The notes under the pieces were generated by a model. The model did no database searches and was not told the origin of the DNA. It was given only the letters and a program-made list of their open reading frames with translations. 64,000 nt of DNA from Chaetoderma sp. LZ-2023a. Taxonomy: Eukaryota; Mollusca; Caudofoveata; Chaetodermatida; Chaetodermatidae. Below, piece by piece: positions 12,001 to 23,324 of the stretch; the stretch's first letter is position 1, and the number at the start of each line of letters is the position of its first letter. Location of the stretch: contig CM067365.1 in assembly GCA_034401795.1 (NCBI GenBank), positions 9,874,145-9,938,144 of the forward strand. Reading direction: 5' to 3'. The position numbers were made by a program, and so were the translations under genes.

Positions 12001-12280
12001 CTCCTGTCATCACCGCTGCAACTGCCACCACTACTATAAGCTCTGCTGTCTTCTGACCTGTCAATGCTTCATAGTCGAGCGTTGGCTCAGATATCTTTAC
12101 AGCCGCGTAGTACTCATCGAGACTCTCATCTGCCTCTTTGATGCTCTGGTTGGCCTAAGCTCGGAGTTGGCGTCGGCGTGCCTCCCTCTGGCGCATATGC
12201 TCGACGGCTTTTCTGTACTCAAGCTTCTCCTTAGACAGCTTCCCCATCACCTGTGGTTATGACGCTCACGCTCGACCTCT
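12001..12280 (-). pseudogene. Polinton conserved coiled-coil protein D (decayed)
   Basis: Reverse-strand frames contain AAEVERERH and other charged helical pieces that match the better preserved Polinton 2 copy at 42489-42801 (AAEVERKRH). Stops and shifts break it here. In the better copy a long charged helix is followed by a C-terminal membrane helix. Confidence 0.45.
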
Positions 12281-12416
12281 GCCGCCTTCTTGTCAGCAAA
12301 GCCAAGTCATCAGTTCACTAAAGCAAACATGCCCGCATTCAAGACTGTGGAGGCCAGGCTATAGCCCACAGTTTAAAGCTACTATATAACTGCCCCAGCG
12401 ACGGATCCCCAGAGCG

Positions 12417-12608
12417 ATGTATGAACCAGAGACTGATCCAGTCGAGGATATAGATGACGAGGACTGTGAGGAGGACTATGATGAGGAGGATGATTATGAT
12501 GCAGACGACTACGATGTAGCAGAGTCCGTGGGTGAGTATGATGATGTAAAGTCTGAATCCAGCAAGCTAGTACACAGAGTGAAAGGAATCTATCGCACTT
12601 ATGTATAA
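12417..12608 (+). CDS. Polinton conserved acidic protein E (63 aa)
   Basis: Intact small ORF, MYEPETDPVEDIDDEDCEED, then Asp/Glu/Tyr-rich repeats and a short basic tail (KLVHRVKGIYR). The counterpart at 42197-42366 in Polinton 2 has the same start (MYEPE), acidic core and tail (QLIHRV). So it is conserved despite low complexity. It may be a DNA-mimic or scaffold-like protein; no evidence beyond composition. Confidence 0.6.
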   Translation: MYEPETDPVEDIDDEDCEEDYDEEDDYDADDYDVAESVGEYDDVKSESSKLVHRVKGIYRTYV

Positions 12609-12764
12609 AGGTTATATCGGTCCGCTGGCAGCAGTTGGGGCTCTGATCGCAAGATCGCCTCAGGAGTAGGTACGTTTTTCGGAGTCACACGCCCTTCGCT
12701 ACCATATGTTGCCATAGCGCTCGCGGCCATCTGGGCCGCCGAACATTTAAGCCATACTATATAA
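12600..12764 (+). pseudogene. Polinton conserved small hydrophobic protein F (partial)
   Basis: Two short pieces, GYIGPLAAVGALIARSP and VGTFFGVTRPSLPYVAIALA, ending WAAEHLSHTI. The Polinton 2 copy (41973-42205, minus) has the same ends with about 30 more residues between, so this copy has an internal deletion and a stop. The C-terminal half is a membrane-helix candidate. The stop at 12764 is 2 bp before the next start. Confidence 0.5.
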
Positions 12765-12766
12765 GG

Positions 12767-13009
12767 ATGGCATCTCTGTACGACTTGGCCAAGTCCCTTA
12801 ACTTCCAAGGGTTGGTTGATAAACAACTGTTCAGTGGGGATCCAGCAGAGATTAGACGCCAGTGTATGGAGGCGTTTGAGGTCTTCAGGGATGGTCGATT
12901 GAATGATGGCCATCTGTTTGTCTGTTTAGAGTTCAGCCAGGCCATGCATGACAGGATGGGAGTGGACGTCAGTGATGAAATTGGGGAGTTTATCAACTGT
13001 CTTTCTTGA
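12767..13009 (+). CDS. Polinton conserved protein G (80 aa)
   Basis: Intact, MASLYDLAKSLNFQGLVDKQ to FINCLS. Amphipathic, all-helical. The Polinton 2 counterpart at 41740-41971 reads MATLHDLVKSLN and GVDVSDEI in register. It overlaps the integrase start (12975) by about 35 bp in another frame, an arrangement kept in both elements. Unknown function; translational coupling with the integrase is possible. Confidence 0.65.
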   Translation: MASLYDLAKSLNFQGLVDKQLFSGDPAEIRRQCMEAFEVFRDGRLNDGHLFVCLEFSQAMHDRMGVDVSDEIGEFINCLS

Positions 13010-13985
13010 GGAACTCTACTATCAGCCTTGTGGATATTACCATGCGCCCCCTCAACTATTCGAGCCTGCACGTCGCAAGGGCCACAACTTCACACTGGAG
13101 ACAGTTAGCCTGTGGCTCAGCCGCCAGGCGATGTCGCAGATATACAAACCTGGTCCACGGGATATCAGGCATGCCCATTTCGAGGAAACTGTCCCAAACA
13201 GAGTTCATCAGGCAGATGTTCTATTCTTTCCACATGACTCGGTTGGTCATAAGACCCACAAGTATGCCCTCGCCATCGTCAATGTCGCCAGCAGGTACAA
13301 GGCAGCAGTACCGCTCACAGACAAGTCAGCTGGCCAGGTGGCCCAGGCATTCCAGGGTGTCTACGAGGCTTCGGAAAATGCCCTCCAGTGGCCGGAAATG
13401 TTGCAGGTGGATGAGGGTAAGGAGTTCAGAGGGAAGACTGCAGCCCTCATGTGGAAACATGGTGTGGCAGTTAGGCGAGGCGAGGTAGGGCATCACCATG
13501 CCCAGGCTATCATTGAGCGGTGGAATCAGACACTGGCAGAGAGACTGTTCCCACACTAATATGCCCAGGAAATCGCCGCGCAGAGTGAACGTTCTAGAGT
13601 ATGGGTGAGAGGGCTGCCTGCTGTGGTGGAGAGATTCAATGCCGAGGTTACTAGGCTAATCGGGAAGAAGCAGGTAGAGGCTATCAGACACTCTGCTGGT
13701 CACAGCTCTAGAGGAGCGAACAAGAGAGAGGAGTGCCTACCACATGATGCTCTGGTTCGGTACCCATATGTGCCTGGTGAGCTGGAAGGTGGCCGACGGC
13801 GTGCAACAGATCCTAACTGGTCGATAGATGTTCACAGGCTTGACAGGTATGTGGAGGCTGAGGGACGGCCTACACTGTACTACCTGGCATGCCAGCACGG
13901 AGTGTCTAGGCGACCATTTGTCGCAGAAGAGCTTCAACTAGTCCCCGAAGACACGCATCTACCACCCCCTAGAGTGCTAACATGA
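12975..13985 (+). pseudogene. Polinton 1 integrase (retroviral-type, rve), one stop codon
   Basis: Start chosen at ATG 12975 (MKLGSLSTVFLEELYYQP), because the Polinton 2 copy begins at the same point. The rve core has the first Asp in QADVLFFPHD, the second in QVDEGKEF and the Glu in AQAIIERWNQTL, so all three catalytic residues are present. A TAA at 13557-13559 interrupts, after which the same frame continues to 13985 with the C-terminal NWSIDVHRLDRYVE and LYYLACQHG, typical of the chromodomain-like end of Polinton integrases. It would join the element ends to target DNA. A single nonsense codon is the only break. Confidence 0.88.
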
Positions 13986-16900
13986 TACTCGATGGGCTCG
14001 GTATGGACCCCATCTGGCAGCACATGGTACTTATCACAGTAAGCGGAGAGTTTTTCCTGCGCATACGTCACCATACCCTGGTTGTGCATGCGTAGGCCTC
14101 GATTTTTAGCCCTCTCCACCCCGCCATGTAGGGCGCTGTAGAACCTCTGCGAAGAGACATCATCCTGCTGCTTTGACATTCCCTTAGCCGAGCACTTACT
14201 TAAAGCTGCGCTCTTCATGTAGTAGCATTTGGAGCAGAGAGCGGTGCCACGAGAGCCTTAGAACTCGAGCTTGAACAGTCCTGGAGTTCGTCCAGACCAT
14301 TTGTCCTAAGCTAGCCAGTCCCGCTTATGAGCTTGGTACTCTGCTCGTATCTCAGGGCGAATGACGTCGTCGAGGTTGGAGCCTGCTATAGCGATATACG
14401 CTTAGTCCATCTGCATGTACTCAAAGCTGTCAGGAGCTATGTAGCGATTGAGGAAGTCATAGTAGAACTCCAGCATTCGCAGCTTCGCGAGCTCATAAAC
14501 GGCTATCCCCACCTGGAAGGGCCTTCTAATTGTGATTCTCGACTTGCGACTCTGGAGCTCGTATGACTCACTGATCTCCTCGAGATCTATGACCCATGCA
14601 CTACGCAGGGCGTTGTCTACCACGCATTCATCCTTCGTGAAGCTGGTGTTGTTATGACGTTCTAGGGCCTCGATGAGCTTCCCGTAGGCACTATTGCTGA
14701 GGAGTTTGAAGAGATCTGCCAAGAGCGCTTTGCTCTTATCTATATCTCCTGAGCGGCGGGCCTCTGTAACATTCTCCATGAACCACTCGAATGGGCGCTT
14801 GGCATCATAGTCTATGGTGTGGTATACAGCAGTGATCTCCAGGCCATGGGTTATATACCACTTGAGGGGCGTGGCGTACAGCAGCCACTTCTTGCCAGAG
14901 AGGGCACCGACCAGCTTGTGGGTGGTGGGCCGCTTCCTCCATGTTCGCCCTAGATATGCCAGCATCTCAGATGAGATTGCCTCTACCGGGATCTCGCGGT
15001 TATAGAAGAGAGGAGGCATTTCCTCGAACTTTGCCCCTAGAGCCTTGGGGACCTCTATATCCACCTCAGCAAACCCAAACCAGATGTCTGCTAGGAGAGC
15101 CTCCTTAAAGCTAGCTACCTCACTGGCACCGGACCAATAGAGCATTTTCTCCTTACCACATGCCATCTCTTTGGCCATCGCTGACAGGTACAGAGCATTT
15201 GTGTCATAGCCGAATAGACGTTGGCAGACATGCTCACTCTGGCAGTTTCGAGTCACACCGGCCTCGTGGTATCTGGTGAACACGATGCTGGGACTGCCAA
15301 CAACAGCACCCTTCAGCATCTTGTAGGCTTCCTTGTCCGGTGAATAGAGGCTAACATCTGGCATGTGCTGGGCGGTTCCACGTAGGAGGTACTGCAGTGA
15401 CACACCTGGTAGACACACCACATCTTTGAGGATGTCTATTTCTCGTTCTGTGTAGAACTCCAGCATCCACTCTAGGGCTTCGATGAATGGACTGACGTCC
15501 AGGTTGTTGTGGTATTGCAGCCAGGCAGCGAATGTCCACCTTCCATGCTCGCTGAATGGCTGGTTACACTGTTCCCACTCTGTTCGCATCAAGAGGTAGC
15601 CATCCTTGAGCTTAGATGTCCATGCTGAGTAGTCACGAAGCCCTGGATAGTTGAGCTTATCATGCATGTCAAACCATTCATACGGGAGCCAGGTCTTCCG
15701 CTGTGTACACCCGTAAGCTTTGACCCATACCTCATACAAGACTCCTGGGCCGAGGTAGTTCAGCACATCGAGAAACCATAGCTCAGGTGTTATGAGGAAC
15801 ATGGTCTGACTAGCCTTCTTGGCGACTTTTACTGTACCTGGACTGTCCGTCAGCTTATCGACAAAGTACATTTTGATGAGGTTCAGGTCATACTGCCCAG
15901 AGTTGAACCCCAGTACAGGCACTTGGTCACACCACTCGTTGATCGGTCGCTGCTGTTGCTTTGGGAGCTTGTCCAGGTCTGTCGGTATGTACTGTGCCCT
16001 AACCCTTGTCTGGATTAGAGATGCTCGCCATTGGATCTCCAGCATGAACTCTCTGATCAGTTCTTTGGGGTCAGGAGTGCAGAGGTGAGTGGGCTGACTC
16101 GTGGCGCCCTCTAAGGAGCAGTCAACTGACACAGAGATAGGTATGTGAGTACTCTCGATCGTGAGAGTCTCCGTAGGATGAGTCTTGATACCATCTAGGA
16201 GTACTTCGAAGTCGTAAACTATGAAGTGTGGGTATGGGAGAGTCCGAACTCGTTTAGGGACGCTTGGGCAGTATTTTATACAGTACTCCCACTGCACCAC
16301 AAGCGTGCATCCAGAGTCTCTCAGCTTCTCCTCTCTCGGGACTGTCTTGTGGTATCTTTGTTCAGCATCCTCACCTCGGGGGTGTTGTGGACACCCGTGC
16401 CAGTGACAGCCATGGAACTGGTAAATGGTGTTGGTGAACAGATAATAACCATCTACGGGAGCGCCCTCAATCCAACGCTCGCCACTGTACCCACACTCTA
16501 CATGGTGTATGTGTACGCCTCTGTTTCTCGACTCATACTCGATCCAACGAGTAGCCGCTGAACTGGATGGTTGGGGCGGATAGAAGGCTTTCTCATACGC
16601 AGACTGTGGCACCTCAACCTTCTCGCCAGGACACACGATTTTTGTTTTGCCGCCTGTACAGTGATCAGCGTGGTGTTGTAGACTGCATGCCTGTGTAAGC
16701 CTCTGCTGACAGTGACTGCAGACTAGCGTATGTGCCAGCTTGGAGATGTTCTTGATGTAGAAGGCATGATGGTGCCACACTCTGATGGTCCTGGTGTCAT
16801 GGTAGTGAGCCGCTTGCCTGATCATGTGCCAGGTTCCCTCTTCGGTTTTTGGTTCATACACATGAATCCCGATCTTGGCGAAGATCTATCTCGTCCAGCT

Positions 16901-17494
16901 GATCCAGCGAGCTCATGCGGACATCAGGTACTGTCTTGCCATAGAACTGTGTGGCAAGCTCTCGTGCAGGAGCTGTACTTCTATCAGCTCTCGCTCCTCG
17001 GTGGACTGCTAGACATCTCCAGAGACACATGTTGTCCCTGTGGGTGTCGAGGGCAGTCATACTCTTCTTCTGTCGTAGCCTGTCTGGGATGGGGCCTGTT
17101 GGTGGTCTATGACAGCCCTGACCTCAACATTGATTGATCGAACGAAAGCCCACTTGGTGTTGGGTCGATCGATATTGTCTGTGTCGAGGCGAGCTTGCTC
17201 TGTTGCTGCCACCCAGTCCTGAGCTGCACCTATCGTGTTCAGCCACGGGCTCCCTGGAGAATTCTTGTGGAAGAGCATCACCCTACCGTCTTCCATGTGA
17301 CGGATGCGATAGGTATGGGTGTAGCAGAGGTAGAAGGCGTTCTGGACAGTCTGCTGGATCTTCTGCATGATCCGGCCTGTGAGGTCTCCTTCTAGGCCTC
17401 TAAAGAATGTCCAGCATACTGACCGGCGTCCTCTATCCTCTGTCTCCCTTTCGCCGAGACGCTGGTCGAGAATGTGTTCGCCTTCTCGCCTCAT
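13934..17494 (-). pseudogene. Polinton 1 DNA polymerase B (protein-primed type), motif C lost
   Basis: The main ORF, 16861-14402 (819 aa), has a zinc-binding-like CSHC region, YQFHGCHWHGCP, ExoI VYDFEVLLDG, ExoII FNSGQYDLNL, motif A YDTNALYLSAM and motif B KLLSNSAYGKLI. It stops exactly where motif C (DTD) should be: YMQMD is followed by a stop and then AYIA, so the catalytic acidic pair is gone. The C-terminus continues in the same frame to 13934 with two more stops. Upstream, 17494-17057 and 17060-16854 hold the N-terminus (MCLWRCLAVH) in two frames, so at least two frameshifts exist there. It converges on the integrase. It would replicate the element; this copy cannot. Confidence 0.88.
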
Positions 17495-17579
17495 GCTCCG
17501 GGCTAAGCGTTCAAACCTCGGCCCCCTTATGCTCCGGGCTGGGCTCAGACCTCAGCATTGCTTAACGATCCTGCGTTTG

Positions 17580-18208
17580 AGAGTTAAGTGCTCCAGTGGA
17601 TGGGCATCCATCTGCCTCGCTACAATCTTGGCTCGCAAGCTAGAAGACACCTCCTCGTCCAACTAACGACGCTCACGTATCCGCCGCACTTTCTTGTGGG
17701 GATTCCAAAGATCCTCTTTGGTAAGCGCTGGAAACCTTCCCATATTCATTGCTTGTGAGAGTTGCTTATGCCACTCCTCAACACGGACCTATCCAATCAA
17801 CTGGAGCAGGTCAGCTTTCTTGGCCTTAGAGTAGATTCTAAGGTCGAATTGCTTTGCATTAGCACGAAGCTGTGCAACAGTACTCATGGTGCCCCTGCAT
17901 TGGAGAGTTAAGCGCTCCAGTGAATGGGCCTCCATCTGCCTCACTACAACCTTTGCTCGCAAGCTAGCAGTCACCTCCTCGTCCAACTGACTAAACTCGC
18001 GTATCCACTGTGCTTTCTTGTGGAGATTCCAAGGATCCTCGGTAAGTGCTCGAAACCTTCCCGTATTCATTTCTCGGGAGAGTCGCTTCTGCCACTCCTC
18101 GGCACGGACCTGGTCGATCATCTGAAGCAGGTTAGCTTTCTTGGCCTTAGAGTAGCCTCTAAGGCCGAATTGCTTTGCAATAGCGCAAATCTGTGCAACA
18201 GTACTCAT
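17580..18208 (-). pseudogene. Tandemly duplicated SAP-like N-terminal module of the polymerase region
   Basis: Two ~305 bp copies, 17902-18208 and 17580-17886. Each begins (minus strand) MSTVAQ and reads AKQFGLRGYSKAKKANLL, a SAP-like helix-turn-helix typical of DNA binding, followed by a charged helix (LDEEVTASLRAKVV). The first copy runs open through the junction into the second SAP start (ORF 18208-17789). The second copy has stops. In Polintons such a module sits at the polymerase N-terminus, so this is probably a duplicated 5' end of that gene. Confidence 0.7.
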
Positions 18209-18870
18209 GGTGTGTATCCCTGTGGATGCATGTCTCTAAATGGGCGTTCAGACCCTATTATGTGTGGCGATCAGTACCTGTGGATGCCTGTCTGGGCGTC
18301 CAGACCTATTATGTGTGGTGCTGGCGATCAGTACCTGTGGGTGGTGTATATCCCTGTGGGTGCCTGTCTCTAAATGGGCGTTCAGACCCTATTATGTGTG
18401 GGGATCAGTACCTGTGGGTGGTGTATATCCCTGTGGATGCCTGTCTGGGCGTTCAGACCCATTATGTATGGTGCTGGCAATCAGTACCCGTGGGTGGTGT
18501 ATATCCCTGTGGATGCCTGGCTCTAAATGGGCGTTCAGACCCTATTATATGTGGCGATCAGTACCTGTGGGTGGTGTATATCCCTGTGGATGCCTGTCTC
18601 TAAAGGGGCGTTTAGTCCCTATTATGTGTGGCGATCAGTACCTGTGGGTGGTGTATATCCCTGTGGATGCCTGTCTCTAAATGGGCGTTCAGACCCTAGT
18701 ATGTGTGGTGCTAGCGATCAGTACCTGTAGGTGGTGTATATCCATGTGGATGCCTCTCCCTAAATGGGCATTCAGACCCTATTATGTGTCCGGCTCTTAT
18801 GGTGTGGCCGATGGCGATCAGTAGTGTATATCACTGTGGAGGCTTGTCTCTAAATGGGCGTTCAGCCCCT
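18208..18870. repeat. Polinton 1 right subterminal tandem repeat (~9 units)
   Basis: Units of about 75-90 bp contain TCTCTAAATGGGCGTTCAGA, TATTATGTGTGGCGATCAGT and GTGTATATCCCTGTGGATGC. Some units lack the CTCTAAA part. The last unit merges with the TIR. The long open frames here (18193-18730) are products of the repeat, not genes. The same TCTCTAAATGGGCGTT motif is found twice near the right end of Polinton 2 (46860-46945). Confidence 0.92.
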
Positions 18871-19084
18871 GGTAGTAGTAGTGTTGGGATGATCCTACCT
18901 CCCTGGCAGCCGTTCGGCGATCCGTGGTGGCCCCCGTCTCAACAACCTATGCCCCACGGATTGAGAGGGCGGTGGGGTCTTATTTGTCCAAATGGAAATC
19001 CAGTTGAGGGAGGTGGGGGCTCATTTGTCTAAATGGAAATCCAGTTGAGGGAGGCGGTATCATTTTACTACCGACACTACTACT
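18790..19084 (-). repeat. Polinton 1 right TIR
   Basis: Inverted match of 3055-3339, ending CCGACACTACTACT, with a few substitutions and the same internal 41 bp direct repeat. Confidence 0.93.
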
Positions 19085-19089
19085 CCATG

Positions 19090-19805
19090 TATTGTTGTTT
19101 TGCCTGTATTCATGTATGAATTAACCCTTTAAGTCAAAATTTGTCAAAATAAAGATTTAGGTTTAGTAAATGTCTGGAGATCATTTCAGTCGTAACTGTT
19201 CATAAATTTTCTTTAATTGGCCTGCAAATCAACGTTTTTCTCATGCCTAATGTAGGATCCAGTTTTGGCCATGTAATTGTTTTATTAAGTAAATAAGATC
19301 ATCTTTATTTTCACGTAGTCATGTATCAATCGAAGAATATATATGCTATGTCACAAATATTTTTTAATAAGTTAAAATACGTCAAACACGTGACACAATT
19401 TCCCGTCAATGTATCAGGCCGTCACACTATTTGTATTTGCGAAACTGGTAACGTTCACTAGATCCCCCCACCGTATCAGTTGTAGACACATTTTACGCGC
19501 AAAATTCTAATTAGCGGGGAATCTAGAAAATGAAACTTCCGAACATGGTGGTACAAAACAAAGCAGAATTGCAAGGAGAAAACTGTTCAAGCGAATATGT
19601 AAACAACACGTGTTATGTATCGTAAAAAGTCGACCTAGGAACAACAGGAGGAAAGTCGCGTTCTGAGCGAGGTCATCACTTACCAAGCCTATATTGGAGC
19701 AATTTATCCCATCCTGTTGGCCTCTGCAATGGATATTGTTTCAGCAAAGTTATTAATAGTTCCATAGGGCTCAGCTATTGCTCACGTTTTTTAGCAAAGA
19801 GTTTG
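19090..19805. other. Non-coding spacer
   Basis: AT-rich sequence without a gene or repeat that I can recognise. It separates Polinton 1 from the MITE and Tc1 remains. Confidence 0.5.
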
Positions 19806-19814
19806 AAATGAACC

Positions 19815-19980
19815 GTTCCAGTTTTTTCATCAACCATATGACGTCATGATCAACTACGTGCCGTGTATGATGATGTCATAATCAATGATGTCATGAATGG
19901 CGTGGATAAGTTCGCCATGATGCGTAATTGATGCTGGACTACGCGTTGTTGCACAAATTGTATGTCTTTGGGTTAAACAG
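19815..19980 (+). repeat. MITE-A copy 1 (5' part only)
   Basis: Reads CCAGTTTTTTCATCAACCAT, ATGACGTCATGATCAACTAC, then GCACAAATTGTATGTCTTTG. The palindromic core is missing. For the family description see the copy at 48848-49244. Confidence 0.75.
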
Positions 19981-20128
19981 AATTTATTTTTAGTCTAAGA
20001 GGGAGTACGATAAGGCATACGTCTTATGCCCGCGTCTCCCACATAATATACAATTATGATACATGGAGTATAATAACAAGTGGCGGATGCACGCTATTGC
20101 AGTAACATTACCAATATAGTAATAAATG

Positions 20129-20251
<123 letters not shown>

Positions 20252-20431
20252 TGACTTCACGCCGCTTGATGTCCGTGCGTGGCGGGAAACAGCACACGTG
20301 TTCAGTTATGTAAAAGTCCAGTTTGAGGTGTAGAACATTACATACAGATTTAGGCGACAAGATTAGGAATTTTGTGCTCATGACCGTGGTTTATTTGTAC
20401 AGAGAGAATTAGCTCTTGATTGTGAACCGCT

Positions 20432-21457
20432 ATGGCAAGACGAAGGTTAAGTGATCGTGTGAAATGGCAAATCATAGGCATGCATACCACTGGTATGTCA
20501 TGCAGAGAGATTGGCAGACAGCTGAACATTAACCATACTATAATCAGTCGTTTGATTGCAAAACATGGGCAAACTAACGAGGTGTAGGACAGGCCTAGAT
20601 CTGGAAGACCGAAGAAGACTACTGCCCGTGATGATCGAGCCCTAGTACGCCTTGTTAGGAGATCTCCATTCACCAACAGCAGAGTGCTCAGCCAGCAATG
20701 GGAAACGCGCAATAGAGTGTCAATGTCTACCGTCAAAAGGAGACTGTATGCTGCTGGCATGAAAGCTAGGAGACCTGTCAGACGTCCTCTCCCCACTGCA
20801 CACCACAAAGAGGAGCGTCTGAGGTGGTGCAACGAAAGAAGACACTGGAACATGAGATCCTGGAGACGGGTACACTGGTCCGATGAAAGTCGGTTCCTGC
20901 TTCATGCCACAGATGGTCGAACTCGTGTATGGAGGTCCAGACGCACGGCGTACGACCAACGTAACATCATGGAAGAAGTTCCATTTGGTGGAGGTTCCGT
21001 TATGATATGGGGGTGCATCTCATTTGATTGTAAGCTGGATCTGTTGATTGTACCTGGAACACTAAATGGACAAAGATATCAAGATTCCATACTGGATAGA
21101 GTTGTGGTCCCTCATTTTGTACATCATGCACTTGGAACCCACCCTATATTCATGGATGACAACGCCCGACCACATCGTGCTAGAGCTGTGCATGAATACC
21201 TCCGCCAGAATGCCATCGAAACCCTACCATGGCCAGCAAGGAGCCCTGACATGAACCCTATTGAGCATATCTGGGACATTCTGGGAAACATGGTGAGAAG
21301 GAGGGATCCTCCTGTGCAGAACCTACAGGAATTAACAGACGCACTCCATCTTGAATGGCAACGAATACCACAATGGCGTATCAGTCGGTTGGTGACCAGC
21401 ATGAGACGTCGTGTCCAGGCCGTCATCCAGGCACAAGGTGGATATACCCGGTATTAA
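20432..21457 (+). pseudogene. Tc1-like transposase, one stop codon
   Basis: ATG 20432 (MARRRLSDRVKWQIIGMHTT) opens a frame of about 340 codons, the usual Tc1 size, broken only by TAG at 20585-20587, just before DRPRSGRPKKT. An N-terminal paired-type helix-turn-helix (SCREIGRQLNINHTIISRL) is followed by a second DNA-binding part and a DD34E catalytic core: VHWSDESRF, FMDDNARPH and SPDMNPIEHIWDILG. It would cut and paste the element at TA sites. The right terminus may lie near 21755-21781 (see that entry); I found no left TIR, so the 5' end may be lost. Confidence 0.93.
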
Positions 21458-21754
21458 TAATGACAGTCTCAAACTCGTGCACAGATGTTAAACTTCGTTT
21501 TCAGACACCATTAATGACAATCTAGCCACGTGTGTCAACTGTAGGGCAATAGTTGTCAGTTGTGTCAACGTAACCATATTCAGGCCTCGTTTTCAAGTTC
21601 AAACAAAAACATACAGTGTTTCCCCACCATCATAATCAGCATTCCTCTAGTTGCATTATTACCTCTTGCACTAAGATGGATGGGTACATAAATGTTTATG
21701 CTATTGCTTTCTTCATAGCACATGAATATACCCTCGCATGTGCGTAAAAATAGG

Positions 21755-21781
21755 GTGGTGCTTAACTTTTGCACAGGTGTA
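21755..21781 (+). repeat. Candidate Tc1 right terminal repeat
   Basis: Reads GTGGTGCTTAACTTTTGCAC followed by AGGTGTA; its reverse complement has the form TACACCTGTGCAAAAG that is common at Tc1/mariner ends. No matching left copy was found before 20432, so this rests on resemblance alone. Confidence 0.45.
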
Positions 21782-22104
21782 TATTTCAATTTCACCCGTT
21801 ATATAAACACACGAGTTCGAATACAGTTTGCTTCAAACAATCGACACGATATTGGCAGATAATTTCTGATGTCTTTATATTCCTTTCCATATTGAAATTA
21901 GTCTCGCCATACAAGATAAGGAATATCATTAGTCACTAATGCATGACGGGAAGCAAGTCTTTGCTCCCTAAAATGAGGACAGTAGAAGATATAATGTTCG
22001 GCGGTTTCATGAGGATGTCCACAACGCATACTGGTAAATCTCGATTCTATCAATGTGATCAAAATGGTGTTTTTGATAAGACTTGTAGTCCCTGAATGCT
22101 AATT

Positions 22105-22470
22105 CACCTTTCCAGTTTATCCATCCATCACATGACGTCATAACCAACTAACTGACGTGTATGCTGACATCATAATCATGACTTTATGAATGAGTCGAAA
22201 TAGTCCGTCTTTAACTCTTAATAGTCTGACCCGTTCTACGAATTGTATGTCTTTACTATTTAATAAACATGCTGTTGAATATTTTGAAACTAATTTGACT
22301 GGCCGCTGTTGCTGCCATATAGTCAGCAACAGCACCAGTCAAATTAGTTTCAAAATATTCAACAACTGACCTGTATAGTTTTATGGAAATTGATAGGCAA
22401 GCTGTTCAGAGATCGATCGAAGTGTGGGTGGAGCTTAGCTAGAGATGGGCTGGGCCATGGTTAAAACTGT
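22105..22470 (+). repeat. MITE-A copy 2, near full length
   Basis: Contains TTCCAGTTTATCCATCCATC, ACATGACGTCATAA, CGAATTGTATGTCTTTACTA, the core GTTGAATATTTTGAAACTAA...GCTGTTGCTGCCATA and its inverted half, then GGTGGAGCTTAGCTAGAGAT. Confidence 0.9.
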
Positions 22471-22859
22471 ATTCATCTATTGAACAATGGTCAGGAGAAC
22501 ATAGGCCTTATTAATCGCTTTAGTAGAAAATCCATACTTGTCTACCGCTATCAAAAAGCTGTGGTCTTTTGTTGATTGTTGTCGGTAGAGGCCCATGAGG
22601 GAAGATGTCTGGAAACTTAGACAGAAGTTTGTTGAAAGCTGAAAAGTTAGAGAATATTTTTAGATCTCGGTATAAGTCACGGTTTATAGGTTGGTTCCAA
22701 TTTCGTTCTCAGCCGACTTTCCAACTTTACCATCTGCGATTTGAGCCTTATTTATTCATTATTCCGTGACAATCTAAATTCCCATTAGAAGCATAAAGAC
22801 AGGCTGTGTATATAGAAGCCCAAATAACGTTTACATTCTGTATTGTCTACACTGCTCTC

Positions 22860-23020
22860 ATAGGTACTAGTCCAGTCAATCTAGGCCAAAAATATTTTAA
22901 CCCGGAACAAATTGCAACAGAATTTTTTTACCTCGCCCAGTGTATAGGGGGCCATCATGTACAACATATCAAAAGTCCTCCAAAATTCCAATAGGGGAAA
23001 GGGTAAAATTTGCATAATTA
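22860..23020 (+). repeat. Academ-like left TIR
   Basis: Inverted, gapped match to about 28100-28260. The longest exact block is ACATATCAAAAGTCCTCCAA; another is GAACAAATTGCAACAGAA. Confidence 0.85.
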
Positions 23021-23324
23021 TTACCAGATTTGGGCCATTTCACCTGAAAAATCCATTTTTCTTTATTTCTTTAAAAGCGGTATGTAATATATGTGTGACT
23101 GGGTATTTTTGGACTTTTTTAGTAATAAATGAATACGATTGACATATTCTCCACAAATTAAATGTATTGTGTTATGCCACTTGCATGAATTTACCTAATA
23201 CCATCATTGATATTGATACAATACATATTATATTTTATTATGTCACGGTATTGTGTGTTTCTAAGCTAAGCTAAGATGAAATAGTATGGCATAGGTACCT
23301 GGTTTCTACTAATTTCATCTTGCA

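Noticed and set aside
13006-13488. 160-codon plus-strand ORF overlapping the integrase
   Set aside because: Shadow frame of the integrase gene, which has the catalytic motifs in its own frame.
18193-18730. Three overlapping long plus-strand ORFs rich in Cys/Trp/Gly
   Set aside because: They are translations of the ~80 bp subterminal tandem repeat in several frames; the repeat, not a protein, explains the openness.
18208-18870. CRISPR-like direct repeats
   Set aside because: The units are long (75-90 bp), vary in length and have no unique spacers; they lie at the end of a eukaryotic transposon.
20684-21457. Short 257-residue transposase as a complete gene
   Set aside because: The same frame continues upstream to ATG 20432 past one TAG and includes the DNA-binding domain, so the gene is longer.
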